NCBI RefSeq assembly: GCF_003600625.1
Contig: NZ_CP032489.1
Span: 2,914,001 to 2,978,000 of the forward strand
DNA from: Arachidicoccus soli
GTDB lineage: Bacteria > Bacteroidota > Bacteroidia > Chitinophagales > Chitinophagaceae
Direction of reading: 5' to 3'
DNA: 64,000 bases
Below the pieces are notes generated by a model, which was given only the letters and a program-made list of their open reading frames with translations, searched no databases and was not told where the DNA came from. This document shows, one piece after another, positions 36,477-45,340 of the stretch. Within the stretch, counting starts at the first letter, position 1. Every line of letters starts with the position of its first letter. Both the position numbers and the translations under genes were made by a program.

Positions 36477-37001
36477 TTATTTTATTTGTGCAAAGTTCTC
36501 AGGATTTTTTTGCATTTTCCACACGATCAGTACCCATAAAATACCACATATCAAAAAAACAAATACTATTAGTAAGGAAGATAGCATAGCGGTGGTTTTA
36601 AAAACCATCAATGCAATAATACCGATTCCTATTGCTATTCTTAGCCTTATGGAAGATATCAAATAAGAAAAACTCCTGGTTCTATCTTCCTTCAATAAAG
36701 ATGCGCGGCGTCTAAAAAATATTCCTATAAATATGATCAGCAATAAAGAAAAAAATGCCATCATCATCCATGACCCCTGGCCCCAAAATTCTGCCATCAA
36801 CCATATTCCGGTACCCAGTGTAATGATCATCGCCAACATAGATATTCTGTTTATTTTTTTTAGTTCTTTTAAAGTTGAGTTACCGGCAACACCGGGTAAC
36901 TGTTTTATTATCATTATTTGATTATATTCCAGCGCCCAGGCCACAAACAGAGCAATGGCACCAGTTACATGTAGAAAAATGATTGCGTGAAATGTGTTCA
37001 T
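36477..37001 (-). CDS. Five-helix membrane protein (DUF2269-like)
   Basis: The 174 residues hold about five membrane segments (near 5-22, 52-68, 77-92, 120-135, 143-160) with short charged loops. The N-terminal FLHVTGAIALFVAWALEYN resembles DUF2269-type integral membrane proteins. Function unknown. It lies 8 bp downstream of the peroxiredoxin-like gene. Confidence 0.7.
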   Translation of the reverse strand: MNTFHAIIFLHVTGAIALFVAWALEYNQIMIIKQLPGVAGNSTLKELKKINRISMLAMIITLGTGIWLMAEFWGQGSWMMMAFFSLLLIIFIGIFFRRRASLLKEDRTRSFSYLISSIRLRIAIGIGIIALMVFKTTAMLSSLLIVFVFLICGILWVLIVWKMQKNPENFAQIK

Positions 37002-37009
37002 TTTAATGT

Positions 37010-37624
37010 TTATATTGTTTTTAATTTTTTTTGATTGGCTAATTCAGCTATATGTAATAACTTCTCGACTGACCAATGATCATCGGCGTGCCGCCCGTAA
37101 TAACAGTCTATAATCTTACCATCTGTCCCTATGAGAAAATCCGCTGGTAGTCCGAAACTTCCTCCTTCAGGCCTGAAAGAAGGTAGTGGCCTCTGGCCAA
37201 GGAGGAATTCCAGGATACTATTCACAATTCCAAATATGATGGATATGAACGCGAACGGATTAAGTATTGCCCAAAGAGACGACTCTACTCCATAATCTTT
37301 ATACAATTGTTTATTTGGGTCTGCGACCAGATCAAACGGAAAACCAGAAGTATATGTTAGCAATTCCTCACGACTGGAATGAAAAATAATTACTTCATGG
37401 ATACCGGCATCTTCTATCTGTCGCTGACGCCTGGCAAAACTTTGCAGGTGAAGATTACACACCGGGCATCCGGCAAATCTTCTGAACTGTATATGAACGA
37501 GCGCTTCTTTGTCTGGTATTTCTATTGTTTTTCCTAAAATAGTCTTCAGGGTTTCATTTTTAACGTACATGCCTTTTGAATATTTAAATACTCCTGATCG
37601 AAGCACTTTCCGATCACCTTCCAT
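37010..37624 (-). CDS. Peroxiredoxin-like (AhpC/TSA) family protein
   Basis: The 204-residue thioredoxin-fold protein has the redox motif AGCPVCNLHLQSFARRQ (CxxC) and a downstream DPNKQLYKDYGVE segment as in peroxiredoxin-like proteins of the AhpC/TSA superfamily. A hydrophobic stretch (about 122-142) may contact the membrane. It probably reduces peroxides or disulfides. It starts the minus-strand unit with 36,477 and 35,363. Confidence 0.85.
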   Translation of the reverse strand: MEGDRKVLRSGVFKYSKGMYVKNETLKTILGKTIEIPDKEALVHIQFRRFAGCPVCNLHLQSFARRQRQIEDAGIHEVIIFHSSREELLTYTSGFPFDLVADPNKQLYKDYGVESSLWAILNPFAFISIIFGIVNSILEFLLGQRPLPSFRPEGGSFGLPADFLIGTDGKIIDCYYGRHADDHWSVEKLLHIAELANQKKLKTI

Positions 37625-37699
37625 TTTGTAAATTATTTACTTCAGCAAAATTAAATTCGTTGATTCCCTCCTTCATTGTATAAATTTTACCTGAATCAT

Positions 37700-38103
37700 G
37701 AATATATAATTTGGATTTGCTTTTTAAAATTCGACGAAAATGGCTAATAATGTCATATACAAAACGAAGCAGCGTTTTTCCACCTTTATCTTCTAACTCA
37801 AATGAAATAAAAGTACCTATTCATTCATCAATAGATTCTACACATTCCCAAACGAGTTTTCATTTGGATTCAATTCAATGACTTTCATCTTATTGACAAA
37901 GTGCCAAATGTAAATGTGTTCAAAAATCTAATTTCCCTTCTAGCAATTTTTTGTTTTGCCCACCAGCCTGACAAACCGACTTCTGTAATGAGCGCGTTAT
38001 AAATGGTTTCTGAAGATGCTTTAATAGTTACATAAATCCTTATTTTTTCAAATGTTTTGTTTATTTTGATGTGATGAATTTTCTTATAAAACCGGTCATC
38101 CAA
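37700..38103 (-). pseudogene. SRPBCC (AHSA1-like) domain protein, degenerate
   Basis: The first 72 residues include YVTIKASSETIYNALITEVG and LSGWWAKQKIA, a START/AHSA1-like beginning. After FTFGTLSIR the frame breaks, and other frames continue as MKVIELNPNENSFG, WECVESIDE, stop in place of Trp, then IGTFISFELEDKGGKTLLRF. At least one frameshift and one nonsense codon make it a pseudogene. Confidence 0.72.
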
Positions 38104-38334
38104 CCCCGGAAAGATTTCAATCTTTTTTAGGAATTATATTTGATCAGCGTACAAATCGATTAGAAATTATATTGGAAAGTAAATTAAAGTAAATATTACC
38201 GGTTCTTAATAAAACGTAGTTATTTTGCAAAAATATTTGTTATAATGAATTAGCCAGTCAGCAGATAATGTTTGGTTAACTAACCGGTAATAAACCTGGA
38301 AATAGTACGAAAGAAGTTAAACTTTATATTTATT

Positions 38335-39420
38335 ATGAAATTAGCCCCCACACAACGAGCTGCTATTGCATACGTTGAAAAATATTCGAAAAAGAGACAA
38401 GGAGATGCGCTCAGTATCATCCAATCTGTTTGCCGGATGTCAAATATCTCTTCGGAAATACTAACCTCGGCTATGGACAATATTAAGAAGTATGCAAGAA
38501 TAGCATTACATTTTCACCCGGATCGGTTTACGGGCGAAAATATTACTGTTGCAGAATCTCTTTTAATAGATGGGATTTATAAAAATCAATTTCAGACACA
38601 GATATCTAATGGCCACCTTGAGCCGGTGAAGGGTGGTTTTCGCCATACATGGGAAAACAATATCTTCGGATCTTCGTTCGAAACGGCAGATATAAATCTA
38701 TCTGAAAGGCCAAAATATGGCGCGCTGGATCTGATGCATTGGGCCGACGGTCCATCTCCGAGATTTGGGTCGTGCTACTTTTTGCTGAACCCTCTTTGTT
38801 CCCGGAGATCGACGTTCACCTACATGGATTCACACAAGAATCCGAGGGAACGGGGAACTTTAAAACATTTTGACGATATTTTTGCAGCGATGTTCGCTGA
38901 GTGCTTTGAACGAAATTTTGCTCTTGGACGGAAGGATCTAACACCATCAAAGCTTTTCAACTATTTAGCGTACAATTTCGCACTGCCTTCCGATCCGCCT
39001 TCCTTATCTGCAATTTCCCACAATCTTGATTTTTATATAGAAGCGCAATTACAAGGCACTGTAAACTTGGAAAAGGATGCTGACATACTCGTCGCCGATT
39101 CATCCTTCAAAATGACACAGACGGGTGTGGTGATGAATCAATTATGTAAAAAATATAAAATCAAAATGTACTGGCACCCCGGATTTAAGTTGAACATTAC
39201 AGATATTCCGTCAGATTTCAGGGGTAGTTCGATGCCTTCTTTGGGGAGCCGGATTTCCGGGAGTGGACAAATTACTGCCCATCGCATCGGTGCGGCAGCG
39301 GCAGACCTTAAATCCCACCCACAAGCCTGGAAAGACAGGGGCTCCTACCAGGAGTGTCTACAGGAGTTGAAGTTGCTATGGCATGTACTGGTAAAGTTCG
39401 GAAATTCCGTGTCATCTTGA
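38335..39420 (+). CDS. DUF3626 domain protein
   Basis: The 361-residue protein has conserved blocks LHFHPDRF (about 60), YGALDLMHWADGPSPRFGSC (about 128) and CSRRSTFTYMDSH (about 155), which are the core of DUF3626. The family has no established activity. The clustered His, Asp, Arg and Ser residues suggest an enzyme. No signal peptide or membrane segment is visible. It stands alone between the SRPBCC relic and a TetR gene and is visibly G+C-richer than its flanks. Confidence 0.8.
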   Translation: MKLAPTQRAAIAYVEKYSKKRQGDALSIIQSVCRMSNISSEILTSAMDNIKKYARIALHFHPDRFTGENITVAESLLIDGIYKNQFQTQISNGHLEPVKGGFRHTWENNIFGSSFETADINLSERPKYGALDLMHWADGPSPRFGSCYFLLNPLCSRRSTFTYMDSHKNPRERGTLKHFDDIFAAMFAECFERNFALGRKDLTPSKLFNYLAYNFALPSDPPSLSAISHNLDFYIEAQLQGTVNLEKDADILVADSSFKMTQTGVVMNQLCKKYKIKMYWHPGFKLNITDIPSDFRGSSMPSLGSRISGSGQITAHRIGAAAADLKSHPQAWKDRGSYQECLQELKLLWHVLVKFGNSVSS

Positions 39421-39832
39421 CCTGAGCTATAACTCCCGAATCTTAATAATGTAATTTTGCGATTTAAGTATTTTGTCGCCAAAAATTTGTTTAGATAGTG
39501 AGGAGTTTTCCTGTAACGTTTAAAGCCTCATACATAAGCCAAGTCTGATGAAAACGCCCTTTGCACATACCAGTCAAAAAGATCGTACAGTACAAGCATT
39601 TTGTCCAAAAAGGATTCCGTCCATTTACAAATACATTGGCGAATGCCGATGTTATCGCTAGAAGGTTACTGTTTTAGGAATAATAACTGACGTGAAAAGC
39701 AAAAACTCCCCAACTGAAATTTTTATTGCCAATGTTTCATTTTTAATGAATTTGAATTTTTAGACCGGCTGTAAAGTTTGCCGGTCAGCTCGTATTCTTT
39801 TCTGTAAATGCGACAATTTTGATTTAACCTGT
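39421..39832. other. Spacer with possible decayed coding sequence
   Basis: On the minus strand a stretch reads TESFLDKMLVLYDLFDWYVQ, then after a TGA GFKRYRKTPHYLNKFLATKY. It looks like a fragment of a protein but I cannot assign it. No intact gene is present. Confidence 0.3.
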
Positions 39833-40390
39833 TTAATGAAGTTCCAAGATACGTTTCGCTAAAGCAATCATTTCGTTGACCGGAACCACCGCACCATCTT
39901 CGAGCCATTTAAATAACATCCTAGTAATTCCGCCAGCTGCAGCTTCTGCCTGATATCTGATCATTTGCTGACCTGATCCGGTGTTCACCGGCTGCCGTTT
40001 ATGATATTCTAAAATCCTCATCGCGCACAAATCGGCAAAGTAGTTGAATAAAAAGTCTATTCCCCGGGATCCCATCATTGCTTTTCCACTATGGACATGT
40101 TCTTTCAGATGATTGAACAGGTAAGCAATGTTAATTCCCATCGGGTAATTTTCATCGTCATTAACCGGAACGTTGATCAGTGCTTCCTGAAAATTAATAT
40201 TACCAACCAGCAATTGTTCTTTGCTTTCATAATGGTTGTAGAATGTGCTGCGTCCCACATTTGCCCTGTCAATAATTTCTTGTACTGTTACCGCATCGTA
40301 TCCTTTCTCTAGGATTAATTCTTTTAGTGCATCGGCTAAATTCTTTTTTGTCTTCTGTGTCCTGCGGTCATCTAATTGTATTTGTTTCAA
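39833..40390 (-). CDS. TetR/AcrR-family transcriptional regulator
   Basis: The 185-residue protein has the TetR N-terminal helix-turn-helix (KKNLADALKELILEKGYDAV, then TVQEIIDRANVGRSTFYNHYESKEQLL) and a C-terminal ligand-binding part with a TetR_C-like RMLFKWLEDG end. It is divergent from the membrane protein at 40,561, with a perfect palindrome in the spacer. Confidence 0.93.
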   Translation of the reverse strand: MKQIQLDDRRTQKTKKNLADALKELILEKGYDAVTVQEIIDRANVGRSTFYNHYESKEQLLVGNINFQEALINVPVNDDENYPMGINIAYLFNHLKEHVHSGKAMMGSRGIDFLFNYFADLCAMRILEYHKRQPVNTGSGQQMIRYQAEAAAGGITRMLFKWLEDGAVVPVNEMIALAKRILELH

Positions 40391-40424
40391 TTGGCTTTCC
40401 TTTTTTGAACTTTTTGATGGTTTT

Positions 40425-40438
40425 GTTCAGTAATGAAC
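40425..40438. promoter_or_regulatory. Candidate TetR operator palindrome
   Basis: GTTCA-GTAA-TGAAC is a perfect inverted repeat 35 bp upstream of the TetR start. Another GTTCAG occurs at about 40,505 on the side of the divergent gene. The position suits autoregulation and control of the gene at 40,561. Confidence 0.45.
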
Positions 40439-40454
40439 TAATGCTCCTTTTTGT

Positions 40455-40476
40455 GCCTTGCCTGTTTAAGCAAGGC
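40455..40476. repeat. Inverted repeat in the TetR promoter region
   Basis: GCCTTGC and GCAAGGC flank an eight-base loop. It could be a second operator or a hairpin in the leader of one of the divergent transcripts. Confidence 0.4.
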
Positions 40477-40560
40477 GTTATTATTTTGCAAAAGTAAACA
40501 CTTGTTCAGTTTAATACACTAGGTGTTAATTTAACAAAAAAGCATTAAAAATCCACTTAC

Positions 40561-41085
40561 ATGAAAGCACAATCAATGAATAAAAACAAAATCGAGTACC
40601 TGGGAAGGTCGCTTTTAACGACAGGGGCAGTCTATGTGCTGACTGCATTTCATCACTATTATGGCGCAGTGCTTTACCAAAGCCCATGGAGAAAAGACGT
40701 GGTCTGGCAGGGCGGCATTATTTTTTTGTTTTGCCTGTTGTTGCTGTACCTCTATAAACGTTTCCAAAAAAAACTTTATCTCATGCTTTACCTTTTGATT
40801 AGTTTCCTGGTATTTGGTTTTGCGATAGGCATTGTTGAAGGAGCTTATAATCATGTCCTAAAAAACATCTTTTACTTCGCCGGAATGAACATAGGTACCT
40901 GGCGGAAGCTTTTTCCGGCGCCAGCTTATGAGATCCCCGACAATTGGTTATTCGAGACCACGGGGATTCTCCAATGCGTTATCGGCATTATTCAGGTCCG
41001 TTATTTATGGAAAGTGTATATAACCAAATATAAAAAAAGTCAACAGATTAGCGGGCAGCATAAAAACCGCTTAGCTATAAAGTAA
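40561..41085 (+). CDS. Four-helix membrane protein of unknown function
   Basis: The 174 residues contain four likely membrane segments (about 15-33, 48-65, 73-95, 135-152) separated by basic and aromatic loops (YKRFQKKLY). I do not recognise a named family. It is divergent from the TetR regulator, which probably represses it. Met6 is an alternative start. Confidence 0.7.
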   Translation: MKAQSMNKNKIEYLGRSLLTTGAVYVLTAFHHYYGAVLYQSPWRKDVVWQGGIIFLFCLLLLYLYKRFQKKLYLMLYLLISFLVFGFAIGIVEGAYNHVLKNIFYFAGMNIGTWRKLFPAPAYEIPDNWLFETTGILQCVIGIIQVRYLWKVYITKYKKSQQISGQHKNRLAIK

Positions 41086-41199
41086 TTAAACAAGTCAAGG
41101 ACATTAATTTCTTTTAGAATGCTCTTGGATGAGCTATTGGACAGTTATAACCATTTGTTGGGATGAATCTAAATTTTATAATGTTACTATTTTTGTGGT

Positions 41200-42018
41200 A
41201 TGGAAAAGTACTCCGGTAATATTTTTGTTTCCAGTGGGAAATTATGGGAGGGAATAGAATTTGCTGTGGAAAATATTTCCAGATTGAAACCAATTGCGGA
41301 AACCCATAATGGGCACCGCATAGCTGTAAACCTGGGAAATCCGCACTATGGAGATATTAAAAGCTGGGGACACTGGCGCAAACAATTGTACGAAAAGGGA
41401 GCAATTGGCCTGGTCCCTTATGGTGAGGTAAATGAATGCCGGGCAAGGGTTGATATAGTTTGTGCTACTATTACTCTACAACTGGAATTCCTCGAAAAAA
41501 CATTTGGAGGTACAACCATATTGTTGCTTCAGACCAGGGGGGTAAATGATTCTGTTATCTATCATCTTGCCCTTGCTTTGAGGGAAGAACTGATTAATGA
41601 GCATTTTATCGGAAGGTTCTATGCGGAATCACTCGCCCATATTCTTGTGTTACACATTGCGCGTACTTATCCGGAAGACAAGAACAGGATTTTTTATCCT
41701 AAAGGCAAGCTAACTGCCGGTCAACTAAAAAGGGCTGTTGACTATTGCTATGAAATGCGGGAAACGGGCTTTAGCCTGTCGGACCTGGCAAAGGAGGTCA
41801 ATTTAAGTATCTTTCATTTCGCGCGCCTTTTCAAACAAACTATTGGTTATAGTCCGTGGCAGTTTCTGCAAAATCTAAAAATAGAGGAGGCAAAAAAACT
41901 TATTCGCAGCCGGCGCAATTCGCTAACCGAAATAGCCTACCAGTTGGGATTTGCAGACCAGGCTCATTTTTGCAAGGCTTTTCGTAAAGTAACAGGGATT
42001 TCCCCAGGCAAGTTTTAA
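41200..42018 (+). CDS. AraC-family transcriptional regulator
   Basis: The 272-residue protein ends in the AraC motifs (about 185-272: FSLSDLAKEVNLSIFHFARLFKQTIGYSPWQF and NSLTEIAYQLGFADQAHFCKAFRKVTGISPGKF). The N-terminal half lacks a clear cupin signature. It lies 87 bp upstream of the hydrolase gene in the same direction. Confidence 0.93.
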   Translation: MEKYSGNIFVSSGKLWEGIEFAVENISRLKPIAETHNGHRIAVNLGNPHYGDIKSWGHWRKQLYEKGAIGLVPYGEVNECRARVDIVCATITLQLEFLEKTFGGTTILLLQTRGVNDSVIYHLALALREELINEHFIGRFYAESLAHILVLHIARTYPEDKNRIFYPKGKLTAGQLKRAVDYCYEMRETGFSLSDLAKEVNLSIFHFARLFKQTIGYSPWQFLQNLKIEEAKKLIRSRRNSLTEIAYQLGFADQAHFCKAFRKVTGISPGKF

Positions 42019-42105
42019 AAAAATCAAATTCAGCAAGATTATACAATTCCTTGCCTTTCTGCGGTCCTAATTTTGTGTCATTATAAATGATATAAACATT
42101 AGAGT

Positions 42106-43002
42106 ATGAAACAACAAATTCAATTCTACAGCGATGGAATGTGTTTGGCGGGCGAACTATATACGCCGCCTGATTTCGACCCAGGTAAAAAATATCCGGC
42201 AATACTGGTGGGCGGTTCATGGACAACGGTAAAAGAACAAATGAGTGGTTTATATGCGAGTTTGTTAGCTCAGCAAGGATTCATTACGCTTGCTATTGAT
42301 CCCCGCAATTTTGGCGGCAGTGAAGGAGTGCCACGATTTTGGGAAAACCCAACATTCAAAATAGCAGATTATAAAAATGCAATTACCTATTTACAGCAGG
42401 TGCCAGGCACACATGCCGATAATATTTTTCTCGCTGCGATTTGCGCCAGCGCTGGCTACCTGGCTACACTTGCCGGTCAGGATCAGCGGGTAAAGGGATT
42501 GGCCACTGTTGCAGCCTGGCTGCATGACAGGGAAGCTGTAAACTTAATCTATGGTGGAATAGAACTTGTGCAATCCAAGATTATGAAGGCCAGAGAGGCA
42601 AAACAAAAATTTGCTGAAACGGGAATAGTGGAATATGTCCCTGCGGTCAGTATAACTGATCCGGCAGCTGCTATGTTTGGCAATTTCAGTTATTACCTTG
42701 ATCCTGAGAGGGGCGGGATACCACAATGGAGTGCAGATAAATTTGCCGTAGCGAGTTGGGAAGACTGGCTAACATTTGATCCGATGCCGGCAGCAAAAAC
42801 GTTGAATATACCAATGCTGATGGTCCATTCAGACAACGCAGCGCTACCGGACAACGCAAAGCGTTTCTTCGATGACATCCCGCATAGCGACAAGCTGCTA
42901 CACTGGGCCGAAGGTGAACAGTTCGATTTTTATGATCAACCTAAGCAGGTTTCAGACGCAGTTGCAGCTATGAATGTCTTTTTCAAAGGAAATCTTAACT
43001 AA
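42106..43002 (+). CDS. Alpha/beta hydrolase (dienelactone-hydrolase-like)
   Basis: The 298-residue protein has the hydrolase-fold strands (YPAILVGGSWTTVKEQMSG, FITLAIDPRNFGGSEG) and a nucleophile-elbow segment AICASAGYL with Ser flanked by Ala rather than the usual Gly-x-Ser-x-Gly. The C-terminal position that usually carries the catalytic His reads WAEGEQFDFYDQP, with Gln where many homologues have His. Activity is therefore uncertain. It follows the AraC gene and precedes an NTF2-like protein, 54 bp apart, probably in one operon. Confidence 0.85.
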   Translation: MKQQIQFYSDGMCLAGELYTPPDFDPGKKYPAILVGGSWTTVKEQMSGLYASLLAQQGFITLAIDPRNFGGSEGVPRFWENPTFKIADYKNAITYLQQVPGTHADNIFLAAICASAGYLATLAGQDQRVKGLATVAAWLHDREAVNLIYGGIELVQSKIMKAREAKQKFAETGIVEYVPAVSITDPAAAMFGNFSYYLDPERGGIPQWSADKFAVASWEDWLTFDPMPAAKTLNIPMLMVHSDNAALPDNAKRFFDDIPHSDKLLHWAEGEQFDFYDQPKQVSDAVAAMNVFFKGNLN

Positions 43003-43056
43003 TGTACTTTTAAATAATATTATCGGTCAATAATAAGTCACTTAAAATATAAACAA

Positions 43057-43896
43057 GTGGAAAATAAAATAATTCAACAAATTAAAAACCTTTTTGCAGG
43101 CGCTGATGAAAGAAACTGGCAAAAAGTTGAGAGTACATTGAATGAGGAGGTATTGTTAGATTATTCATCAATGACAGGTATTGCCGCAAATAATCTTAGT
43201 CCAAAAGATATAGCCACCGCTTGGAGGGCGTTTTTGCCCGGGTTTGATAGAACCAATCATATCCTCTCCGACTTCAACGTAAAAATAACTGGTAACGAGG
43301 CTACCGCTCAATACACAGGAGAAGCCGATCATTTTCTCAGCCAGGAGATCTGGGTAGTGAAGGGAACGTACAATACGAAATTGAAATTAGTAAATACAAA
43401 TTGGCTTATTACAGAGTTAAGATTTTTAATTACTGATCAAAGTGGAAATACCGACTTACCAGCTTTAGCCACCCGGAAAATGCAAAAAAAATTATTAAAA
43501 GAGCAAAATAGAAAAATGGTTGATAACTTCTTTGTGGCACTGGAAACCCAAAAATTCGAATGGCTTAAAGAACTGTTCGCAATAAACGGAAAACAATTAA
43601 ATCCGTATTCGCCCGAAGGGTTCCCAAAAAGTTTTGATGGCGCGGAAGGCATTTACAAACAATACAGCGGCTTGGCTAAAACCTTCGGCGAGATGCGTTT
43701 TCCAAGAGAGATATTTGCGACAGACGACCCGTGTTTCTTCTTCGTGAAGTTTAGAGGCGAAATCGAGATTAAGACGGGTGGGAAATATAAGAATGACTAC
43801 CTGGGAACTTTCAAAATGAAGGAGGGGAAAATCATCGAGTACACAGAATATTTCAATCAGATCGTGATGGCAAAGGCATTCGGGATTGCTTTATGA
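43057..43896 (+). CDS. Two-domain NTF2/SnoaL-like protein
   Basis: The 279 residues start at GTG (43,057). They form two NTF2-like cone folds: residues 1-130 (KNLFAGADERNWQKVESTL, HILSDFNVKITGNEATAQYTG) and 150-279 (KMVDNFFVALETQKFEWLKELF, YLGTFKMKEGKIIEYTEYFN). Such domains serve as small-molecule binding proteins, isomerases or dehydratases. It lies just downstream of the hydrolase and likely shares its substrate pathway. Confidence 0.85.
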   Translation: MENKIIQQIKNLFAGADERNWQKVESTLNEEVLLDYSSMTGIAANNLSPKDIATAWRAFLPGFDRTNHILSDFNVKITGNEATAQYTGEADHFLSQEIWVVKGTYNTKLKLVNTNWLITELRFLITDQSGNTDLPALATRKMQKKLLKEQNRKMVDNFFVALETQKFEWLKELFAINGKQLNPYSPEGFPKSFDGAEGIYKQYSGLAKTFGEMRFPREIFATDDPCFFFVKFRGEIEIKTGGKYKNDYLGTFKMKEGKIIEYTEYFNQIVMAKAFGIAL

Positions 43897-44026
43897 CAAT
43901 TTCAATCCCATTGGCATTTCCATTAGCTCAGCGCTGAAATAAACAATGCTTAAATCCTGGTACCTTATCGTCAATATCGGATCCATTTATTTGTAAATTA
44001 AAATAGTCTTACTATCCTCATATAAT

Positions 44027-44755
44027 ATGAAAGTTAAAGCGCACTATGACACCCATTTGGGCAAGTTTTATTCCTGGATGGTTGGTGATTTTGATATAAA
44101 ACAAAAAGAACAACAAGATTACTTTATTAGTCAAAATGTTACCGTTTCAGATTCCGGCATAGCTCTTGACTTAGGTGCTGGACATGGTCTGCAAAGTGTA
44201 TCATTAGCTAAAATAGGATTTAAAGTAATAGCGATTGATTTTAATGAACAGTTATTGAGTGAGTTAGAAGCTAACAAATCGGACCTGACAATTGAAGTTG
44301 TTAGCGACGACATTAGATTCGTCAGGAATTATGCTACAACTAATCCTGAACTTATTGTTTGTGCTGGTGATACAATAACCCATCTGGGTGACAATTTTGA
44401 AATTGAACAGTTTATCAGAGATTGTGCCGGCATCCTTAATAAAAACGGAAAAATATTTCTGTCGTTTAGAGATTATTCTCATCCATTAAGGGGTGATAAC
44501 AGGTTTATACCAGTAAAAAGCGATGAAAATAAGATTCTGACGTGCTGCCTTGATTATTTTGATGATCGAATATTGGTAACCGATTTACTTCATGCCAAAA
44601 CTGATGCTGGCTGGCAGCAGATGGTAAGTTCATATTACAAAATACGTATCAACGAATCATGGCTTATAAAGCTGTTGAAAAATATTGGTTTCGATATTTT
44701 GGTTCATGAAACAGTCAACAGAATGATTATCATAATCGCACAAAAAACATTCTAA
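44027..44755 (+). CDS. Class I SAM-dependent methyltransferase
   Basis: The 242-residue protein has motif I LDLGAGHGLQSVSLAKIGFKV (SAM-binding glycines), then IAIDFNEQLL (acidic end of strand 2) and VCAGDTITHLG. The substrate is not predictable; the fold matches the Methyltransf_25 group. It lies between the NTF2-like gene and the recombinase tail at the right end of the island. Confidence 0.88.
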   Translation: MKVKAHYDTHLGKFYSWMVGDFDIKQKEQQDYFISQNVTVSDSGIALDLGAGHGLQSVSLAKIGFKVIAIDFNEQLLSELEANKSDLTIEVVSDDIRFVRNYATTNPELIVCAGDTITHLGDNFEIEQFIRDCAGILNKNGKIFLSFRDYSHPLRGDNRFIPVKSDENKILTCCLDYFDDRILVTDLLHAKTDAGWQQMVSSYYKIRINESWLIKLLKNIGFDILVHETVNRMIIIIAQKTF

Positions 44756-44782
44756 AATTCGAATGACTATAATGAAGACGAC

Positions 44783-45340
44783 ATGGAACAGATCAAAACA
44801 CATGGCCAAAAGCAATGTGTCTTTTTTGACCATCGTGATTCTGCTATTCTGAGTGGATCAGCAACTTGCGAGTTGATGAGCCTTCCGCAAGAAAGAATTG
44901 TCGAGATAAAAGATGGATGTAGTGCTGCTCTGGAAGCCGATTTGAAATCAAACAAAAAAAAGGTGATAGAGAAGAAGCAGCTCCTTGAGGATACACAAGA
45001 GAAAATGTACTCTGTTGAGGAAAAATGGATCAAGAACGAAATTACCCGTGATACCTATGACCGTTGGTATTCTACTTATAATAGTACAATCCTAAATTTG
45101 AAAGGAGCCATTGAACGATTAGGTCAAAATGACGGAAGGGCATTCACCATATTAGAAAAGAACCTTGAAATGCTCACAGATATCAGGTTTGTCTATTCAA
45201 AAGCGGATATTATTCAGAAAAGAGAATTCGTAAACTTGGTGTTCGACAGCAATTTATACTATCAGGAAGGCATCTATCGAACACCTACCATGCTAAATAT
45301 TTTCTCGCATAATTCATTGATAATGAAGGAAAAAGGTTAG
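44783..45340 (+). pseudogene. Large serine recombinase, C-terminal fragment
   Basis: The 185-residue frame has a charged coiled-coil (about 45-115, DLKSNKKKVIEKKQLLEDTQE), then ITRDTYDRWYSTYNSTILNL, and ends with the tail YSKADIIQKREFVNLVFDSN plus YYQEGIYRTPTMLNIF. This matches the end of Bacteroidota large serine recombinases (typical tail: D-x-x-x-KRE-x-x-x-x-x-F-P). The resolvase catalytic domain and zinc ribbon are missing. It ends 38 bp from the tmRNA 3' end and the same tail, more decayed, lies beside att1. It is therefore a good candidate for the former integrase of the island. Confidence 0.78.

Noticed and set aside
38335-39420. Retron or other reverse-transcriptase-based defence system near the DUF3626 gene
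   Set aside because: No reverse transcriptase motif (YxDD) is present in any neighbouring frame.
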